Of a stretch of DNA of 5,219 nucleotides, positions 5,147 through 5,219 are shown piece by piece. The stretch comes from Emcibacteraceae bacterium (GTDB taxonomy: Bacteria; Pseudomonadota; Alphaproteobacteria; Sphingomonadales; Emcibacteraceae), in NCBI GenBank assembly GCA_016763335.1, contig JAESUD010000111.1, positions 1 to 5,219 of the forward strand, in the 5' to 3' direction. Made by a program: the position numbers and the translations under genes. Position 1 is the first letter of the stretch; every line of letters begins with the position of its first letter. The notes beneath the pieces were generated by a model. That model was not told where the DNA came from, did no database searches, and was given only the letters and a program-made list of their open reading frames with translations.

Positions 5147-5219
5147 ATGAATATTCGCGAAGCACTTACTTTTGACGATGTTTTGCTTGTCCCCCAAGCG
5201 TCAGATGTTCTCCCGCGTC
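5147..5219 (+). CDS. guaB: IMP dehydrogenase, N-terminus only (runs off the right edge)
   Basis: The first 24 codons encode MNIREALTFDDVLLVP followed by QASDVLPR. EALTFDDVLLVP with a nearby VLP is the signature N-terminus of IMP dehydrogenase, which oxidises IMP to XMP with NAD+ in the committed step of GMP synthesis. The ATG has AGGA at 5137-5140, six bases upstream. The catalytic cysteine loop and CBS domains lie outside the window. It follows the Sel1 lipoprotein gene by 81 bases and is probably a separate transcription unit. Confidence 0.95.
   Translation, partial: MNIREALTFDDVLLVPQASDVLPR

Overview
The window reads as a stretch of chromosome from a fairly AT-rich alphaproteobacterium. 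This is inferred from the order lytic transglycosylase (MltB type), RlpA, PBP5-type D-Ala-D-Ala carboxypeptidase and dTMP kinase, an arrangement typical of that class. No species can be named from the sequence.

Left end (1-382): a minus-strand tRNA-Ser(UGA) with encoded CCA, and beyond it the first 22 codons of a possible minus-strand membrane protein cut by the window edge. The 200 bases between the tRNA and the first plus-strand gene form a divergent control region. It holds a candidate tRNA promoter on the minus strand, a candidate plus-strand promoter (TTGAAA-N17-TATATG), and a perfect 10-bp inverted repeat over the -10 region.

Centre (383-4144): four tightly packed plus-strand genes that look like one operon: mltB-like, rlpA, dac, tmk. 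The first three make exported envelope enzymes: a periplasmic lytic transglycosylase, an outer-membrane lipoprotein transglycosylase with a SPOR domain, and a DD-carboxypeptidase. Together they would trim septal and sidewall peptidoglycan. tmk starts inside the end of dac and supplies dTDP for DNA synthesis. Two start sites are corrected here: rlpA at 1440 and tmk at GTG 3494.

Right part (4119-5065): tmk often leads into holB in this class, but here it does not. Its last codons lie in a REP-like palindrome (4119-4146) that also supplies its stop codon. Then come an AT-rich, acidic DUF5063-like gene and an overlapping small Sel1-repeat lipoprotein gene. A perfect 12-bp direct repeat (4138-4149 and 4619-4630) brackets the DUF5063-like gene, and both copies carry the same ATGA stop/start overlap. 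This looks like a recombination or insertion scar.

Right end (5066-5219): a short intergenic region with a weak candidate promoter, then the start of guaB (IMP dehydrogenase), cut by the window edge. There is no CRISPR array, insertion sequence, transposase or rRNA gene. The most interesting part is the tmk 3' junction with the two small genes behind it.
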